Source: Hahnella aquatica (GTDB taxonomy: Bacteria; Pseudomonadota; Gammaproteobacteria; Burkholderiales; Burkholderiaceae_A). Taken from it: DNA of 64,000 nt. Under the pieces are notes generated by a model, which was not told the DNA's origin, searched no databases, and worked only from the letters and a program-made list of their open reading frames with translations. Made by a program: the position numbers and the translations under genes. The DNA lies in contig OZ239144.1 in the NCBI GenBank assembly GCA_965194505.1, forward strand, positions 558,001-622,000, written 5' to 3'. The first letter of the stretch is position 1. Every line of letters starts with the position of its first letter. Shown piece by piece: positions 22,699 to 31,312 of this stretch.

Positions 22699-23370
22699 AT
22701 GAGCCAAAGTCAAGCCTTCAAGCCCCAGTTGTTTGAGCAGTTCGCCCGTATCGGCCAAGCTCTTGCCTCCGGTCCTCGATTGGAGATCTTGGAGCTCCTC
22801 ATTCAAAGCCCGCGTAGCGTCGACTCCATTGCCAAGGTCATGGGGCTTCCGATTGCCAATGTCTCTCAGCACCTGCAGACGCTCAAGCAGGCAGGGCTGG
22901 TAACGGCTGTGCGAGACGGTCGCTCCATGGTCTACAGCATCACTGGGTCTGATGTGATCGAGTTGCTGCTGCTCCTTCAGAAGATTGCGAAGGATCGATT
23001 TGCCGAGATTGATCGGCTTGTGGACACCTACCTCAACAGTAGAGATGAGCTCGAGCCCTTGTCCGTTGCGGAGGTGCTCTCCAAGGCCAGAAAAGGCGAG
23101 GTGGTCATTCTGGATGTTCGTCCGAGTGAAGAGTACGCCGCCGGGCACTTGAAGGGTGCAATCAACCTAACCCTTGAGGAACTCGAAGAGCGCTTGGAAG
23201 CTCTGCCGAAGGATAAAACCATTGTGGCGTACTGCCGTGGTACCTACTGCATATTGTCTTTTGACGCAGTAAAGACGCTTCGTGATCGAGGATACAAGGC
23301 ACATCGCGTCTCGGAGGGCATTCCAAATTGGATTGTCAACAGTGTGCGGCTGGTTCAGGATACAAAATGA
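22699..23370 (+). CDS. ArsR-family regulator fused to a rhodanese domain
   Basis: A 223-residue protein. Residues 1-100 are a winged-helix ArsR domain (ARIGQALASGPRLEILELL, GLPIANVSQHLQTLKQAGLV, GRSMVYSI). Residues 115-220 are a rhodanese domain (VVILDVRPSEEYAAGHLKGA) with the active-site Cys in AYCRGTYC. The fusion suggests a repressor that reads sulfane sulfur or persulfide status; this is inferred. Its stop overlaps the moxR start by four bases, coupling it to the MoxR/Bat operon. Confidence 0.92.
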   Translation: MSQSQAFKPQLFEQFARIGQALASGPRLEILELLIQSPRSVDSIAKVMGLPIANVSQHLQTLKQAGLVTAVRDGRSMVYSITGSDVIELLLLLQKIAKDRFAEIDRLVDTYLNSRDELEPLSVAEVLSKARKGEVVILDVRPSEEYAAGHLKGAINLTLEELEERLEALPKDKTIVAYCRGTYCILSFDAVKTLRDRGYKAHRVSEGIPNWIVNSVRLVQDTK

Positions 23371-24320
23371 CCGAGCCCACCCACCAAAAGATTGAGCGAC
23401 TCAAGTCGCAACTCCAGCTCACCATCGTTGGCCAAGAGCGGCTGCTCAATCGGCTTATCGTGGCGCTCATCTCCGGTGGCCATGTGCTTGTCGAAGGGCT
23501 TCCCGGTCTGGCGAAAACCACTGCCATTAAGGCCCTGGCGGAGGCAGTGGCTGCTCGTTTCAAACGAATTCAGTTCACACCAGACTTGCTCCCCGGCGAC
23601 ATCACCGGAACCGATGTCTACGAGGTCAAGACTGGAGACTTTCGCTTTATCGAGGGCCCACTGTTTAACGACATTGTTCTGGCCGATGAGATCAACCGCG
23701 CGCCAGCCAAGGTGCAGAGTGCTCTGCTCGAGGCCATGCAGGAGCGGCAGATCACCGCAGGTGGTGAGACGCGTGCGCTCTCGAAAATCTTTCTCGTCAT
23801 GGCCACTCAGAATCCGGTGGAGCAGTCGGGCACCTACCGGCTACCCGAGGCCCAGCTTGATCGCTTCATGTTCCAAGTGCTTCTCACTTACCCCACAGAG
23901 GAACAGGAGCTCGAGGTACTGCGTAGAAGTCAGGCCAGCTTGAACCGCCAGAATGCGGCGCTATCCATTCCCGATCTTCTTAAAATGCGGGATGAGGCCG
24001 CTGCGGTTCACCTCTCAGATGCTGTAGCGGAGTACATTGTGCGACTTGTTCGCGCCACCCGAGAGATCGATCGCTGGGTGCCCAGTCGCTCGGGCACAAT
24101 CGATGTCGGTGCAAGTCCGAGGGCTGTCCTTTCCATGGCAGCCGCAGCAAAGGCCTACGCGCTTGTCTGTGCCAGAGACCATGTACTGCCCGATGACGTC
24201 CAGGCGTTGGCCCCGGATATCTTGCGGCATCGAGTTTCACTCAGTCTTCAGGCAAGTGTTCAGAAGCTTGAGAAAGATCAACTCATCTCAGAGTTGTTGA
24301 AGGCTGTTCCCAGTCCCTGA
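23367..24320 (+). CDS. MoxR-family AAA+ ATPase
   Basis: A 317-residue ATPase with Walker A GLPGLAKTTAIKALA (about residues 48-62), Walker B IVLADEINRAPAK, sensor-type MATQNPVEQSGTY, and the C-terminal lid. MoxR ATPases work with VWA-domain partners as chaperones for metal insertion or complex assembly. The start at 23367 is the ATG overlapping the ArsR-rhodanese stop. It is followed by DUF58, VWA and BatD genes, the standard MoxR set. Confidence 0.94.
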   Translation: MTEPTHQKIERLKSQLQLTIVGQERLLNRLIVALISGGHVLVEGLPGLAKTTAIKALAEAVAARFKRIQFTPDLLPGDITGTDVYEVKTGDFRFIEGPLFNDIVLADEINRAPAKVQSALLEAMQERQITAGGETRALSKIFLVMATQNPVEQSGTYRLPEAQLDRFMFQVLLTYPTEEQELEVLRRSQASLNRQNAALSIPDLLKMRDEAAAVHLSDAVAEYIVRLVRATREIDRWVPSRSGTIDVGASPRAVLSMAAAAKAYALVCARDHVLPDDVQALAPDILRHRVSLSLQASVQKLEKDQLISELLKAVPSP

Positions 24321-24327
24321 GCCGGCC

Positions 24328-25251
24328 ATGCCTCCGAGCACGCGCAGAGATGCACTGGCCGAGCCGCTGCTCGATCCGCCAGAGATTCTCAAGCTCATGA
24401 CACTGGCGCTGGCTGCTTCAAACGCGCCTCGGCCCCATGAGGTGCATGGGCACAGGGCTGGCGACTGGCCAGGCGCTCAGATCGGTCAGGGGCTGGACTT
24501 CGAGGAGTCCCGACCCTACGCGCCAAGCGACTCCATGCGCGACATGGACTGGCGAAGCACTGCCCGGCTCGGTCATGCGTATGTCAAGACATACCGAGAG
24601 GAACGCCAGCCAATCTGGGTCATTGTGGTTGACCGCGGTGCCTTGATGCGTTTTGGCACTCAAAAACGACTGAAGGTGACGCAGGCTGCACGGGTTGCGA
24701 TCTGGCTTGGCACTCAGGCCATGGGAAGTGCTGCAGCAGTTTCCGTCGTGCTGTGGAACGCCGAGCAAGACGATTGGCTTGGCCCATTTCATCACCGAGA
24801 CCAGTGGCTCGATGCGATCGACCATGTCGTTGCGCCCACGCCGCCCACTGAACTCGGTGCGCTCGAGCCAGAAATGGACAAGATAAGGCTGCGCCAGTTG
24901 CTTGAGCGCAACCCACCCGGGTGCCGCGTTTTCTTGCTGTCGGATTTTCTCTGGCACGAGACGAGCTACAGCCTTGCAATTGCTGCCCTGGCCGAGACCA
25001 ACTCGCTCTGTTGCATTCGCATCAGCGACCCCGTCGAGCGAGAGATCATCAACACTTCGGGCACATGGCTCTCATCGCCCCGCTCCGGATTGAGCGTTGC
25101 CCTGGGGTCGGGGGCCTTGCAATGGACCCAGAGGGCTAACGAGGCGGTTGCGAATCAACGAGAGGCGCAGCGTGTATCGATTGAGCGTCTTGGTGGCCGT
25201 CTTCTCGACCTTTGCAGCACTCGAGAGTCATTCGAGGGCCTGTTCGAATGA
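24328..25251 (+). CDS. DUF58-domain protein
   Basis: A 307-residue cytoplasmic protein with the DUF58 signature GLDFEESRPYAPSDSMRDMDW, ARLGHAYVKTYREER, then a VWA-like Rossmann part (IWVIVVDRGALMRFG, FLLSDFLW). DUF58 proteins are constant partners of MoxR ATPases. The gene lies 7 bases after moxR and overlaps the following VWA gene by four bases. Confidence 0.92.
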   Translation: MPPSTRRDALAEPLLDPPEILKLMTLALAASNAPRPHEVHGHRAGDWPGAQIGQGLDFEESRPYAPSDSMRDMDWRSTARLGHAYVKTYREERQPIWVIVVDRGALMRFGTQKRLKVTQAARVAIWLGTQAMGSAAAVSVVLWNAEQDDWLGPFHHRDQWLDAIDHVVAPTPPTELGALEPEMDKIRLRQLLERNPPGCRVFLLSDFLWHETSYSLAIAALAETNSLCCIRISDPVEREIINTSGTWLSSPRSGLSVALGSGALQWTQRANEAVANQREAQRVSIERLGGRLLDLCSTRESFEGLFE

Positions 25252-27671
25252 TGGTTTTTGAGTTGGGGGCGCCTTGGCTGCTGTTTCTGATGACCGTCCC
25301 ATTGGTCTATGGCTTGGTGGTTTGGCGCTGCCGCATGCGACTGCAGAGCAACACCCCGAAGCTTCTTTTACCAAGCATGGTTCTTCTCGAGAACAGCCTC
25401 GATCGTGAACCGCGCATCCCAAGGGCGATTCGTTTACGAGTGGCAATGCGTGCCTTTGCTCTAGTGGCTGTTGTTTTATCGGTCTGCGATGTTCATCAGG
25501 TGGGTGAGTTCGAGCCTCCCAGACAGCAAGGCCGGCCGATCATGTTTGTCATCGATAGCTCACTGACCATGAGCCTTGAAGACATGGGCGCCTCCAGTGG
25601 GCTGAGCCGAATGGAGGCCACGCAACAGGTTCTGCATAAGTGGATGGAGACACGTCCACAGAACGCCTATGGCCTTGTGGTGTTTGGGTCGAGTGCCTCT
25701 GTATTGAGTCGCCCTACGGCCGACACCGCATTTGCAAGAGCGCAACTTCGACGTGTTCAGGTCGGGACATTGGGTGACAACACCGCGCTGGGCGATGCCA
25801 TGGCGCTGGCCATTCGAGAATTAGAGCAGTCGCGAACCGAAGCCAATTTAGTGCCAAGTATCGTGCTGATTAGCGATGGGGAAGACAGTAATAGCGGAAG
25901 CATGAGCCCATTGGAATCCGCGGCCATCGCCATGGCACGCGGATACCCCATCCACAGCCTACAGTTTGGTCGACCCACACGGTTACCTGAACTCCACCCA
26001 AGCCTCGCTGAGGTCTCGGCACTCACCGGTGGGCGACACTGGTTGGTTCAGAGCGTAGAGCAATTGGAGTCTATTGTTAATACGCTGGATGCCATCACAC
26101 CTCTTGTCCAAATGCCCCCACTGCAATCAAGGGGTTTCTGGTGGAGCCCATGGCTTGCGCTCATTGGTGTGCTCCTGGCCTTGGTGAGTCTCGTGCTTGG
26201 GCGCAGCCGCTCCCATGGCCTTGTTGATCCGAAACTGCGCGCTTGGGCAATAAGGGCTCCGAGTCAGGGGCCACTCGAGCGCCTGCGTGAACCCCTACTG
26301 ACTGCGTTGGGGGCAGCTGTGTTGTCGCTTGTCGTTGCGCTGCTGTGGTCGAACCATGCGGTAATAGACTCCGCAAATTCGCAGGGAACGCCTACGCGGA
26401 TTGTTGCGGTGGTGGACCTTCTGGGCGCCGATGCCAGCCGCGTCGAAGTACAACGCCTCTCGGTGCTGGGCCTGGCTGGCCAATATCCAAGGGCTGCGCT
26501 AGCCGTTGTGGCCGCAGGCCCAAGCAGTGGCTTGGTCTTGCCCTTTACCCATGATCGCGCCGCTCTGACCCGCATCCTCGATCAGTTGGTTGCCCATCGT
26601 GAAGCGCTCATCGCCGGCCCGGGTGGCTCAGAGGAATCACCCGATCAACAACGCAACGCGGCAATTGGCAATGCGCAGTCCTACCTAGAGCGGCATACTA
26701 ATGCGCAAGAGAGGGGGGCGGTGGTCTTGGCGAGCAACTCTCGTCACGTGAACCAACTTATGCAGGCCGCCCCGACAGCATCGGCAAAGCAATCCCACGC
26801 CAGAGCGTTCACGCCCTTGAATACTTGGCAGGCCATGCTGTTGGCTGCGCTTGTTGTCTTGCTGCTTGGATGGCTGCCACTGGGCGGATTGTCTTGGTCT
26901 GTGCCTGTGGCGAGGGCGGCTTCGGGCGTTACAGCACTTGGCGTTGTGTCGATGTTGTTCGTTGCGTTGCCTTCTGGGAGTAAGGCTGCATCGCTCAGCC
27001 CCCCAATGTCTTTGGCCACGGAATCGACTTCGGCCTCTGATCCTTTTGCGTCGGTTTTCGAGCGCCACTTCTCCGAAGGCTTGGATCGTCTCCAAAAGGC
27101 CCAGAATCAGGCGGCGGTTGAGTCCTTTTCGAATTCCTTGGCCTTGGGCGTGGTGTCGGGGCAGCGAGCCGCGCTCTTTAACCTTGGCCTTTCACTGTCC
27201 CGTCAGGGGGCATTCTCTCAGGCCCTGTTACTTTGGAATGCGTATCTTGAGAAGTATCCTGATGATGCTGAGGCCCGTGGAAATCTAGACTTTGTGCAAA
27301 AGCGGCTCGCAGCAATGCAAGCTGCCAAAGGGCGGCAAACGGATTTGAAGGGCCGGCGTGGTCAGGCGGCTTTGGGGGAAATTCAAACCGACGGTTCAGG
27401 TAGCGATCCAAACGATCTAGATTCACCAAGCAGACCTTCCGAGCAAGGGCCGCGCGCAGCCGGTAATCGCCTGCTCGATTCTCAGGCTGCCATCGCAAGC
27501 GGTGGCCGGGGAGTTACGCTGCGTGCCTGGCCCATAGGACCGGAGACGGCCAGCAGCGCTCAGTACAAAGTGGATCGCACTCAAGATGAGTCGGCGAGCC
27601 TGCTCAAGGGATTGATTCGCCAGTCTGATTGGTCCCGCCCGCCGGCGTCCGCCTCCGACACCACGAGATGA
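25248..27671 (+). CDS. Fused BatA/BatB/BatC-like protein: VWA domain, membrane spans, TPR
   Basis: An 807-residue membrane protein. Two N-terminal helices are followed by a VWA domain from about residue 95, with MIDAS motif VIDSSLTMS near residue 102 and ISDGEDS. Membrane helices follow near 305 and 360, then a second, degenerate VWA-like region (about 385-500), helices near 526-570, and a TPR region at about 603-690 (FNLGLSLSRQGAFSQALLLW). The layout is what separate BatA, BatB and BatC proteins do elsewhere, here in one chain. It overlaps its neighbours by four bases on both sides. Confidence 0.88.
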   Translation: MMVFELGAPWLLFLMTVPLVYGLVVWRCRMRLQSNTPKLLLPSMVLLENSLDREPRIPRAIRLRVAMRAFALVAVVLSVCDVHQVGEFEPPRQQGRPIMFVIDSSLTMSLEDMGASSGLSRMEATQQVLHKWMETRPQNAYGLVVFGSSASVLSRPTADTAFARAQLRRVQVGTLGDNTALGDAMALAIRELEQSRTEANLVPSIVLISDGEDSNSGSMSPLESAAIAMARGYPIHSLQFGRPTRLPELHPSLAEVSALTGGRHWLVQSVEQLESIVNTLDAITPLVQMPPLQSRGFWWSPWLALIGVLLALVSLVLGRSRSHGLVDPKLRAWAIRAPSQGPLERLREPLLTALGAAVLSLVVALLWSNHAVIDSANSQGTPTRIVAVVDLLGADASRVEVQRLSVLGLAGQYPRAALAVVAAGPSSGLVLPFTHDRAALTRILDQLVAHREALIAGPGGSEESPDQQRNAAIGNAQSYLERHTNAQERGAVVLASNSRHVNQLMQAAPTASAKQSHARAFTPLNTWQAMLLAALVVLLLGWLPLGGLSWSVPVARAASGVTALGVVSMLFVALPSGSKAASLSPPMSLATESTSASDPFASVFERHFSEGLDRLQKAQNQAAVESFSNSLALGVVSGQRAALFNLGLSLSRQGAFSQALLLWNAYLEKYPDDAEARGNLDFVQKRLAAMQAAKGRQTDLKGRRGQAALGEIQTDGSGSDPNDLDSPSRPSEQGPRAAGNRLLDSQAAIASGGRGVTLRAWPIGPETASSAQYKVDRTQDESASLLKGLIRQSDWSRPPASASDTTR

Positions 27672-28885
27672 GTCCTCTGCGAAGGGCTCCTCTCTACACA
27701 CAGCTGGTGCTGTCTGTCACGGCGCTGGTTTGTTCGGCCTCCATGGCCCAGGACCCCACAACCCCAAAGCACTTTTGGTCGGTTGCGCCTCAGGAACTTG
27801 CCGTCGGCAACAGTGCGCTGCTTCACCTCGAGATCTGCGATCGCCGCCAGTTTCAGTGGGCTCCCATGGTGCTGCCAACGAATCCGGCACTGCTCGCTCA
27901 GTTCGTGAGTGAAATTGCCATTCGGAATGCAACCAGTGGGCAAGCTTGCGAAGGCACTCGATGGACATGGACCGTTTTGCCCACGCAGCCTGGTGAGATT
28001 GCACTTGGCGATATGGTGGTTCGTTACAGCGAGTTTGGTCGGGAGGTCTCGCTGCGCCTTGCGGGGCCGAGTATGCGAGTGCGGGGCCGACCCGAATGGC
28101 TGCCGAGGCTTATCGCGAACGAAGCCCCAAGAATTTTTCGGTGGGAGCCAGCAGTCGAAGAAAGTCAGCGTGATGACGCTTTCGTTCAACGCTCGGTCTT
28201 GATACAGAGCAGCCTGAGCCGCAAAGAAATTGAGCAATGGGTGGCACTCATGCTCGCGTCCCAGCTTGCATGGGCGGAGTTGCCGGCATTGATTCGGCCC
28301 GTCGGCGAAGGTCTTGGCGATACTTTTCTAATCACCCTCTATGCACCAAAGGTGCCGCCACAGGTCTCTCCTTTGACACTTCGGCTTGGCTTTTACAATG
28401 CTCGCACCAATGGTATCGAGCACAGGGTAATCACTGTTCCTGCGCAGGAGGTTCAAGGGGGATCTGACTCATACGGCAGCAATATTGTTGGTAGCTGGAC
28501 GCGCGTCTACGCTTGGGGCTTAGAAAATACGCCTTGGATAGCCTCTGTAGTTGTGCTTTTGCTGTTGCTGCACTGGATACTGCGGCGTCATGTATGGCGG
28601 CTTTATCGGCTATTGCTTTTGTGGCGCATTGCCAGAGCTGGTGACGCGCAGGAGGTTTGGTCGGTGCTGAAGCGCAGTCCCTGGCCTGTCACCGCTGGTC
28701 TAGCCAGCACACCTGCGCAGTGGTTAAGGCTCGTTGCTCAGAAGAGCTGTGGAGGTGAATCGATGGCCGATTTACGCAACGCGATTGATGCACTGGAGAT
28801 GGCGCTATTTTCCAACCGCTTTTCGTTGCGCACCTCGGGTGTCAAATTGCTACTGAAAAACTCGATCAGGGTTCTCATGGCCTGA
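27668..28885 (+). CDS. BatD-like exported membrane-anchored protein
   Basis: A 405-residue protein with an N-terminal signal (LVLSVTALVCSASMAQ), a long periplasmic beta-rich region, a single helix near residue 287 (WIASVVVLLLLLHWIL) and a basic cytoplasmic C-terminus. This is the BatD/oxygen-tolerance layout, and it lies last in the MoxR operon. Sequence similarity to BatD is weak, so the call rests on layout and position. The start at 27668 overlaps the VWA stop. Confidence 0.8.
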   Translation: MSPLRRAPLYTQLVLSVTALVCSASMAQDPTTPKHFWSVAPQELAVGNSALLHLEICDRRQFQWAPMVLPTNPALLAQFVSEIAIRNATSGQACEGTRWTWTVLPTQPGEIALGDMVVRYSEFGREVSLRLAGPSMRVRGRPEWLPRLIANEAPRIFRWEPAVEESQRDDAFVQRSVLIQSSLSRKEIEQWVALMLASQLAWAELPALIRPVGEGLGDTFLITLYAPKVPPQVSPLTLRLGFYNARTNGIEHRVITVPAQEVQGGSDSYGSNIVGSWTRVYAWGLENTPWIASVVVLLLLLHWILRRHVWRLYRLLLLWRIARAGDAQEVWSVLKRSPWPVTAGLASTPAQWLRLVAQKSCGGESMADLRNAIDALEMALFSNRFSLRTSGVKLLLKNSIRVLMA

Positions 28886-28957
28886 GCAGGGGCGATTTGT
28901 CGTGCACTGTCTGGAAATAGAGCAGCAAGAGAGTGGCTGCCGCTACTCCAAAACACG

Positions 28958-29383
28958 CTACGTGGAGAACGGGCAGCTGTTCTCTGTCGTGGCCTGCCTC
29001 TCCTCGGATTCTTTTCGGCTTTGGTCCGGACGTGCAACAGCCACAGACCCAATGACGGCCCCCTCTGCGTCGTGTGCCATGGCAAAGCTCATTTCTACGT
29101 AGATGACGCCGCCATCGCGGGAAAGAGCCTTTGTTCGCGCTGGACGTCTTCCCGGGAGGGTATCTCCACGCTCTACCGCTTCAAAAAAACCTCTCCAGTG
29201 CGCCTTTCGTAAACGCTCGGGAATGATGATGTCGAGACTCTTGCCAATAGCCTCGTCGGATGAAAACCCGAACATCCGCTCACAGCCTGGGTTCCAAAAT
29301 CGAATGATTCCGGAACAATCAGCAAACAAAATAGATTCATAGGTTGCGTTGAGCAAATCTGCGTAATGGCTATGGATGTTCAT
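28958..29383 (-). CDS. Stand-alone PAS-domain protein
   Basis: A 141-residue protein that is almost only one PAS domain: ESILFADCSGIIRFWNPGCE, FGFSSDEAIGKSL, IIPERLRKAHWRGF, and the final strand VIYVEMSFAMAHDAEG. PAS domains of this type bind a ligand or flavin/heme and pass signals to an output domain, but none is fused here. It ends with a polar tail. It lies directly downstream of the TRIC channel gene on the same strand (14-base gap), so they may be co-transcribed. Confidence 0.82.
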   Translation of the reverse strand: MNIHSHYADLLNATYESILFADCSGIIRFWNPGCERMFGFSSDEAIGKSLDIIIPERLRKAHWRGFFEAVERGDTLPGRRPARTKALSRDGGVIYVEMSFAMAHDAEGAVIGSVAVARPDQSRKESEERQATTENSCPFST

Positions 29384-29397
29384 TTGGTGTCCTCACG

Positions 29398-30033
29398 TCA
29401 GTCTGGCCGCCATGCCGGCAATCGAATTTCAAAGTGGATGACGGCGACCCTTAATCCGAATCCTGTTAGGGCGCCTACGAGGAGCGTGGCCCACTCATTA
29501 AGGCCGAGGACGTTACAGGCCACGACAGCCCACCCTGCGAGGAACGCACAGATTGCATAGGGCTGATGATCCTTGAAGACCTTGGGTAGATCGTTGCAGA
29601 AAATGTCCCTGAGAACGCCGCCAAACACGGCCGTAATCACTCCCAAGATGACCGCAACCAGGAAGGGCATGCCCACAGCCAGAGACAGTTGTGTGCCGCT
29701 GGCCGCAAACAATCCCAGTCCCACAGCGTCGGGAATGCGAAAGAACCGCTCCGTTGGCTCGAGATGTCGACGGCGCATGAAGGAGAGGGCCAGCACAGCG
29801 GCGACCAGAACCAGCACCAAGAGCTCTGAGTGCGCAACCCAGAAAAAGGGGCGGCGATCGAGCAGGATGTCTCTGAGGGTTCCGCCTCCAAACGCGGCTA
29901 GGCAGGCTGCAACACAGACACCCACAACATCGAGTCGCTTTCGTGCTGCTTCAAGTACCCCAGTTAGCGCAAAAACCAGGGTTGCGACAACTTCAACTGA
30001 ATACTGAGCCAGCGTGAAATTAATGGTGGTCAT
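29398..30033 (-). CDS. TRIC/UPF0126-family membrane channel
   Basis: A 211-residue protein with seven predicted membrane helices and the internal duplication of the family: FALTGVLEAARKRLD...FGGGTLRDIL in the first repeat and GLFAASGTQLSLA...FGGVLRDIFCND in the second. Bacterial TRIC proteins form cation channels; some are annotated as glycine-linked transporters. The start at 30033 is the ATG opening TTINFTLAQ. Confident family, uncertain physiological role. Confidence 0.9.
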   Translation of the reverse strand: MTTINFTLAQYSVEVVATLVFALTGVLEAARKRLDVVGVCVAACLAAFGGGTLRDILLDRRPFFWVAHSELLVLVLVAAVLALSFMRRRHLEPTERFFRIPDAVGLGLFAASGTQLSLAVGMPFLVAVILGVITAVFGGVLRDIFCNDLPKVFKDHQPYAICAFLAGWAVVACNVLGLNEWATLLVGALTGFGLRVAVIHFEIRLPAWRPD

Positions 30034-30104
30034 GATGCATTTTAATCGCTGCAGGGCCAATGAGAGCGGGCGGGTTTTGACTGCACCACCCCCCACCCAC
30101 AAAC

Positions 30105-30148
30105 TGTCCGGAAACAGGACAGCAAAAAAGTGGGGCCTGCTCCGGGAC
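30105..30148. repeat. Second copy of the TGTCCGGAAACAGGACA repeat
   Basis: The 17 bases 30105-30121 are identical to 3282-3298. Both are followed about 15 bases later by a related right arm (CCTGCTCCGGGAC here, CCTGTTCTGGGAC there), giving the same imperfect inverted repeat. It lies in the gap between the TRIC gene and the small ICE-type genes. Confidence 0.5.
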
Positions 30149-30222
30149 CATTTCCGCTATGCCTCTCATCCCCGTGACCAGGGTTGGAGAAATCCTGCTT
30201 TCACCCCAGCAAACCCAGCTCT

Positions 30223-30420
30223 CTAGGCCGGTTTAGGGGAGTTTAGGGCAGCCTGGGCCTTCCTGGCCCGCTCCGTTTCACGCTGCCTGCGCTGGAATTC
30301 TTGCTCTCTTTTCAGAGCATCTTTGCTGGCCTTCACCCGGGTCTTGAGCGCATGTATGCGACTTTGGGCGGGGGTCAGTGGCCCCCTGGGGGCCTTGACG
30401 ACTACCTCGCTGATCTTCAT
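30223..30420 (-). CDS. Small basic, helical hypothetical protein
   Basis: A 65-residue protein starting at 30420 after a GGAG site. It begins KISEVVVKAPRGPLTPAQSRI and continues as one long charged helix (RVKASKDALKREQEFQRRQRE split by basic pairs), likely a coiled coil. I have the impression of similar short proteins beside DUF6641 genes on integrative elements, but no function is known. It follows the 52-residue gene upstream by about 50 bases. Confidence 0.6.
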   Translation of the reverse strand: MKISEVVVKAPRGPLTPAQSRIHALKTRVKASKDALKREQEFQRRQRETERARKAQAALNSPKPA

Positions 30421-30472
30421 CTCTGGGGGTCTCCTGTTTTTTGTATTTAGCCTCAACCACCCCCACCGGGGG

Positions 30473-30631
30473 CTAGACCCGGTTGGGGGTACCCAGCACC
30501 GACCCCCGCCCATATTGCTGCTCCAGCAGCAGCTTGGCTCGGTAGGGGTCCTGGGCTTGTATGCGGGTCTTGACCAATAGGGTGGTGCCCGATGGCGAGG
30601 CCACTTTGATCTGGGCTTCGAAGGTGTACAT
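30473..30631 (-). CDS. 52-residue conserved-looking small protein
   Basis: The ATG at 30631 follows CAGGAGAAC. The product reads MYTFEAQIKVASPSGTT, LLVKTRIQAQDPYRAK, LLLEQQYGRGSV, a compact strand-strand-helix pattern that looks like a real small domain. It lies between the DUF6641 gene and the small basic gene on the same strand and is probably in one operon with them. Function unknown. Confidence 0.6.
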   Translation of the reverse strand: MYTFEAQIKVASPSGTTLLVKTRIQAQDPYRAKLLLEQQYGRGSVLGTPNRV

Positions 30632-30703
30632 AGAGTTCTCCTGGGTCGTGGATCTGAGGGGAGGGTGTGAGACGTGGGTTGCCTATCCCACACCCTCTGG
30701 GCA

Positions 30704-31144
30704 CTACTTTTGGAAACCCTCACTGAGGCTTTGGCTAGCTGCCCCAATTTGGCCGTCCAATTCCCCAGCCTCTACGGCCGTCTTGATGGTCTCTAGGGTT
30801 TTGATCAGCTCCTCAGGCCCTGCAACCTCGATAGCACTCTTGCCTTTGGCCAGCTCCAAGACCTTGGCACCGTATTTGACGCTGAGGCAGACCTTGCCGT
30901 TGTCAGCGACAAACCACCAGGGCTTGACCCGCTTCGGCACCTCGACATCCTTGCGCAGTCCTGTCTCCGGATCCCGCACCGAACGCATGCGGGTGGGCAA
31001 GAACGTCTCTCCAGACTTCTGGGCACGGGCGAGCTGCACCTGCTCCCAGAGCTTGTTGCTGAGTTTGTTGCGACGCTGCACCACGGGGGGCTGCTTGGCA
31101 GGCTTCTTTGCTGCGACCAGCTTTAAGTTTGTAAGTACGCTCAT
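30704..31144 (-). CDS. DUF6641-family protein
   Basis: A 146-residue protein: SVLTNLKLVAAKKPAKQ and NKLSNKLWEQVQLARAQ, then PKRVKPWWFVADNGKVCLSVKYGAKVLEL in parts, and a C-terminal helical segment. I recognise the DUF6641 type, found mostly on integrative conjugative elements and plasmids. This supports the island reading. Its function has not been determined. It heads a minus-strand group of three small genes. Confidence 0.75.
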   Translation of the reverse strand: MSVLTNLKLVAAKKPAKQPPVVQRRNKLSNKLWEQVQLARAQKSGETFLPTRMRSVRDPETGLRKDVEVPKRVKPWWFVADNGKVCLSVKYGAKVLELAKGKSAIEVAGPEELIKTLETIKTAVEAGELDGQIGAASQSLSEGFQK

Positions 31145-31312
31145 TGAAGATTCCTTTCTGTTGTTGAACGAGCGTTTACTAAGTTATGGCCGATCGCCGG
31201 ATCTGGTCGACCGAAAATGGCGATCAACCCGCCAGATCTCCAGTGGTCAATGGCGCAGACCAAACGAAATCACTTTTTTCGCGGATTTCTCGTGGTCTTG
31301 CTAAATAACTTT

